DNA of 42,371 nucleotides from Candidatus Campbellbacteria bacterium RIFOXYC2_FULL_35_25 (GTDB lineage: Bacteria; Patescibacteriota; Minisyncoccia; Phycocordibacterales; UBA12079), in NCBI GenBank assembly GCA_001774495.1, contig MFAE01000002.1, positions 1 through 42,371 on the forward strand. The letters run 5' to 3'. Of this stretch, positions 38,017 through 42,371 are shown one piece after another. A program made the translations under genes and the position numbers. The notes beneath the pieces are model-generated. The model searched no databases, was not told the DNA's origin, and was given only the letters and a program-made list of their open reading frames with translations. Position 1 is the first letter of the stretch. Every line of letters starts with the position of its first letter.

Positions 38017-38080
38017 CATTCTATTAATACTCTTAAAAAACCTGCTATAATAATACTATTATAAATTTAAATATTTTTTT

Positions 38081-39076
38081 ATGGATTTTTTAAATAAATT
38101 TGACCTAAAGTCTATTCCTATTTTTAAGATTTTAGGAATTGGACTCCTTGGGATTGTTTTCCTTACCGTAGCCATATCTTTTATTGGTTTTGGTTTTCGA
38201 ACAGCTTTTAATGGAAGTACCGGCTATAGCAGTGACTCCTCTTCGTCTAATAGCGGAATGATAGCTCCTTCAAGTTTGTCAGTAAGAAACGTTGCTACTG
38301 AAATGGCTCAGGATAGCAGTGTCGGGATGTATGATGAAAAAGATTTTGAAGTTACTGAGTATTCCGCCGTTATTAAGACGGGGAAGTTTAAAAAGACCTG
38401 TTCCAATGTGGAAGTTTTGAAAGGTCTAGACTATGTTGTTTTTGAGAGTAGCAACAAAAATGATACAAGCTGTTACTATACTTTTAAGGTTAAGAACGAT
38501 AAGGCCGATGAGGTATTAGGTGTGATTCAAGGACTTAAACCAGAGTCTTTACAAACAAATAAATTTACATTGAAAAACGTTATTGACGACTATACAAGCG
38601 AGATTGAAATCTTAACTAAAAAATTAGCCTCCGTTGAAAAAACCTTAACGGACGCTCAGAGTGCGTATGATCAAGTTACCGTTCTTGCAACAAGAAATCA
38701 GGATGTTGCAAGTTTGGCTAAAATAATTGAAAGTAAAATACAGTTAATCGAAAGATTGACACAAGAGAGGCTTAATACTAAAGAAAGAATAGACCGACTT
38801 AATCAAAGCAAGGCCGAACAAATTGATAGAGTGGATTATACTCTGTTTAGTGTTAGCGTTTACGATATTGTTATCTTTGATTTGAAGCAAATAAAAAACT
38901 CTTGGGTTTACGAATTGAAACAATTTGTGAACGAGTTTAATTCAATGATTCAGAATATTACAGTAGGTTTGGGTACCTATCTTTTCCAGTTGATACAAAT
39001 CATTATTTACCTATTTATTGCATTGTTTGTTGTAAAGTATGGGTGGAAGGCTGTTAAGAAAATTTGGAGAGCTTAA
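38081..39076 (+). CDS. DUF4349-type membrane protein
   Basis: 331 residues: an N-terminal membrane segment (about 15-37), a serine-rich linker, an extracytoplasmic domain, then a long coiled coil (about 180-250, with EIEILTKKLASVEKTL and ESKIQLIERLTQERLNTKER). A C-terminal membrane segment (about 300-320) and basic end follow. Order and coiled coil fit DUF4349, whose function is unknown. It is monocistronic, followed by a strong terminator and then the 23S promoter. Confidence 0.8.
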   Translation: MDFLNKFDLKSIPIFKILGIGLLGIVFLTVAISFIGFGFRTAFNGSTGYSSDSSSSNSGMIAPSSLSVRNVATEMAQDSSVGMYDEKDFEVTEYSAVIKTGKFKKTCSNVEVLKGLDYVVFESSNKNDTSCYYTFKVKNDKADEVLGVIQGLKPESLQTNKFTLKNVIDDYTSEIEILTKKLASVEKTLTDAQSAYDQVTVLATRNQDVASLAKIIESKIQLIERLTQERLNTKERIDRLNQSKAEQIDRVDYTLFSVSVYDIVIFDLKQIKNSWVYELKQFVNEFNSMIQNITVGLGTYLFQLIQIIIYLFIALFVVKYGWKAVKKIWRA

Positions 39077-39110
39077 CCAATTAGTGGCGCGGTAGCCTTG
39101 CGGATGTATT

Positions 39111-39153
39111 AAAAAATAACGTTAGAATAGTGATATTCTAACGTTATTTTTGT
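39111..39153 (+). terminator. Terminator before the rRNA unit
   Basis: AAAAATAACGTTAGAATA pairs with TATTCTAACGTTATTTTT around a 4-nt loop. It isolates the 23S unit from the DUF4349 gene. Confidence 0.92.
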
Positions 39154-39188
39154 GTGAAAAGATTTAATAAACTTACCTTATTTTCTTG

Positions 39189-39216
39189 TTGACTTTTTTT
39201 TTAGTTTGTATATACT
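39189..39216 (+). promoter_or_regulatory. Promoter of the 23S rRNA unit
   Basis: TTGACT (39189-39194), a 16-nt spacer and TATACT (39211-39216). It lies about 420 nt before the 23S 5' end, with a terminator before it and no 16S gene in between. Confidence 0.7.
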
Positions 39217-39256
39217 AGGTGACATACTTTATATGATAAATAAAGATAACTTTAAT

Positions 39257-39325
39257 AAGCGGAAAAAGTAATAGGCATTTGATATTGTCTGTTAAACTAC
39301 CGCTTTAGTAAGCGGATTTTTTATT
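39257..39325 (+). promoter_or_regulatory. Attenuator-like structure in the rRNA leader
   Basis: CCGCTT at 39300-39305 can pair either with the upstream AAGCGG (39257-39262) or with the downstream AAGCGG (39310-39315). The second choice gives a hairpin followed by ATTTTTTATT, a terminator. The two pairings exclude each other. Confidence 0.55.
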
Positions 39326-39339
39326 AAAATTTTGTTGTT

Positions 39340-39373
39340 CGTGCTCAGTTTCAGCTTGCTGAAACTGAGCACG
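39340..39373 (+). other. Perfect 15-bp hairpin in the rRNA leader
   Basis: CGTGCTCAGTTTCAG-cttg-CTGAAACTGAGCACG, without a T-run. It could be a processing site (RNase III type). The rest of the leader to 39639 has further hairpins (CAATTTGTTG/CAAATTG, GAACCTC-gaaa-GGTTC, GTTTCAGA/TCTGAAAC) and no ORF. Confidence 0.7.
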
Positions 39374-39639
39374 GATAGTAAGAAAGAAATGGCGGTAAGA
39401 TAGATTCATTGAAAATTGAATAATCAAAATTCATCCATGGAATCGGATGGGTTTTGTATGGGTCTTTAGTTTTAAATTATTTATAATTTAAGATTTTAGA
39501 TCTGTAGGTAAAATTAACAATTTGTTGTAAAACAAATTGTTGCATAATCACAGAAAAAAGAACCTCGAAAGGTTCGGTGTTTCAGATATTGAATTATCGT
39601 CTGAAACATTTTAAAAAATTGCGTTTTTTAAATTTCCTA

Positions 39640-42371
<2,732 letters not shown>

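Overview
The window looks like part of the chromosome of a Patescibacterium (Candidate Phyla Radiation, Parcubacteria-like). It is AT-rich, uses the standard code, and has small monocistronic genes around a reduced ribosomal-protein complement. There is no rpmD (uL30) between rpsE and rplO, no Shine-Dalgarno (SD) sequence before the core genes, many short single-pass membrane proteins, and Patescibacteria-style families (Gmad2 protein, Cas2/PaaX-like protein, DUF4349 protein, ComEC-type hydrolase without the channel).

Layout. 1-1456: the tail of an Ig-like surface protein and an unknown cassette gene. 1521-7125: a spc-type block, rpsN-rpsH-rplF-rplR-rpsE-rplO-secY, then adk-map. 7126-7984: a hexanucleotide array and a Cas2/PaaX-like gene flanked by two related palindromes. 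8058-10888: ndk, a methyltransferase, a candidate structured RNA, a small membrane protein and a SLOG-fold protein. 10947-12134 (minus): infC-rpmI-rplT. 12291-17494: a family-4-like uracil-DNA glycosylase without its Fe-S cysteines, CreD, a ComEC-type metallo-hydrolase, rpmB (minus), an M50 protease and small cassettes. 17613-27896: rpsL-rpsG-fusA, two tandem 3-TM paralogues, tuf-rpsJ, an unknown cassette, then rplC-rplD-rplW-rplB. The rpsS to rplE part of the S10/spc cluster is absent at this locus. 27978-39076: a candidate structured RNA, a membrane-anchored serine protease, a beta-rich exported protein, mutM, a BASS-type transporter, superoxide dismutase, a Gmad2 protein, oligoendopeptidase F and several small cassettes. 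39189 to the end: a promoter, a long leader and a 23S rRNA gene cut by the window edge, with no 16S gene in front.

Two kinds of expression signal coexist. Core monocistronic genes often have a TGnTATAAT-like box 6-7 nt before the ATG, which suggests leaderless mRNAs, and they end in TAA or TAG. About ten cassette genes instead have a strong AGGAGG-type ribosome site, often a -35/-10 promoter with 15-17 nt spacing, and a terminator. All five TGA stops in the window are in cassettes.

A family of intergenic elements recurs at least thirteen times. Each is a short tandem arm such as CTGTAAA or ACTAAAA beside an AT-rich hairpin with a GC core, and the right arm usually ends at the next start codon. 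One copy lies in frame inside mutM. The main items for follow-up are this family, the two palindromes around the Cas2-like gene, two candidate structured RNAs, a cysteine-rich 28-residue peptide, and a structured insertion of about 250 nt in helix 25 of the 23S rRNA.
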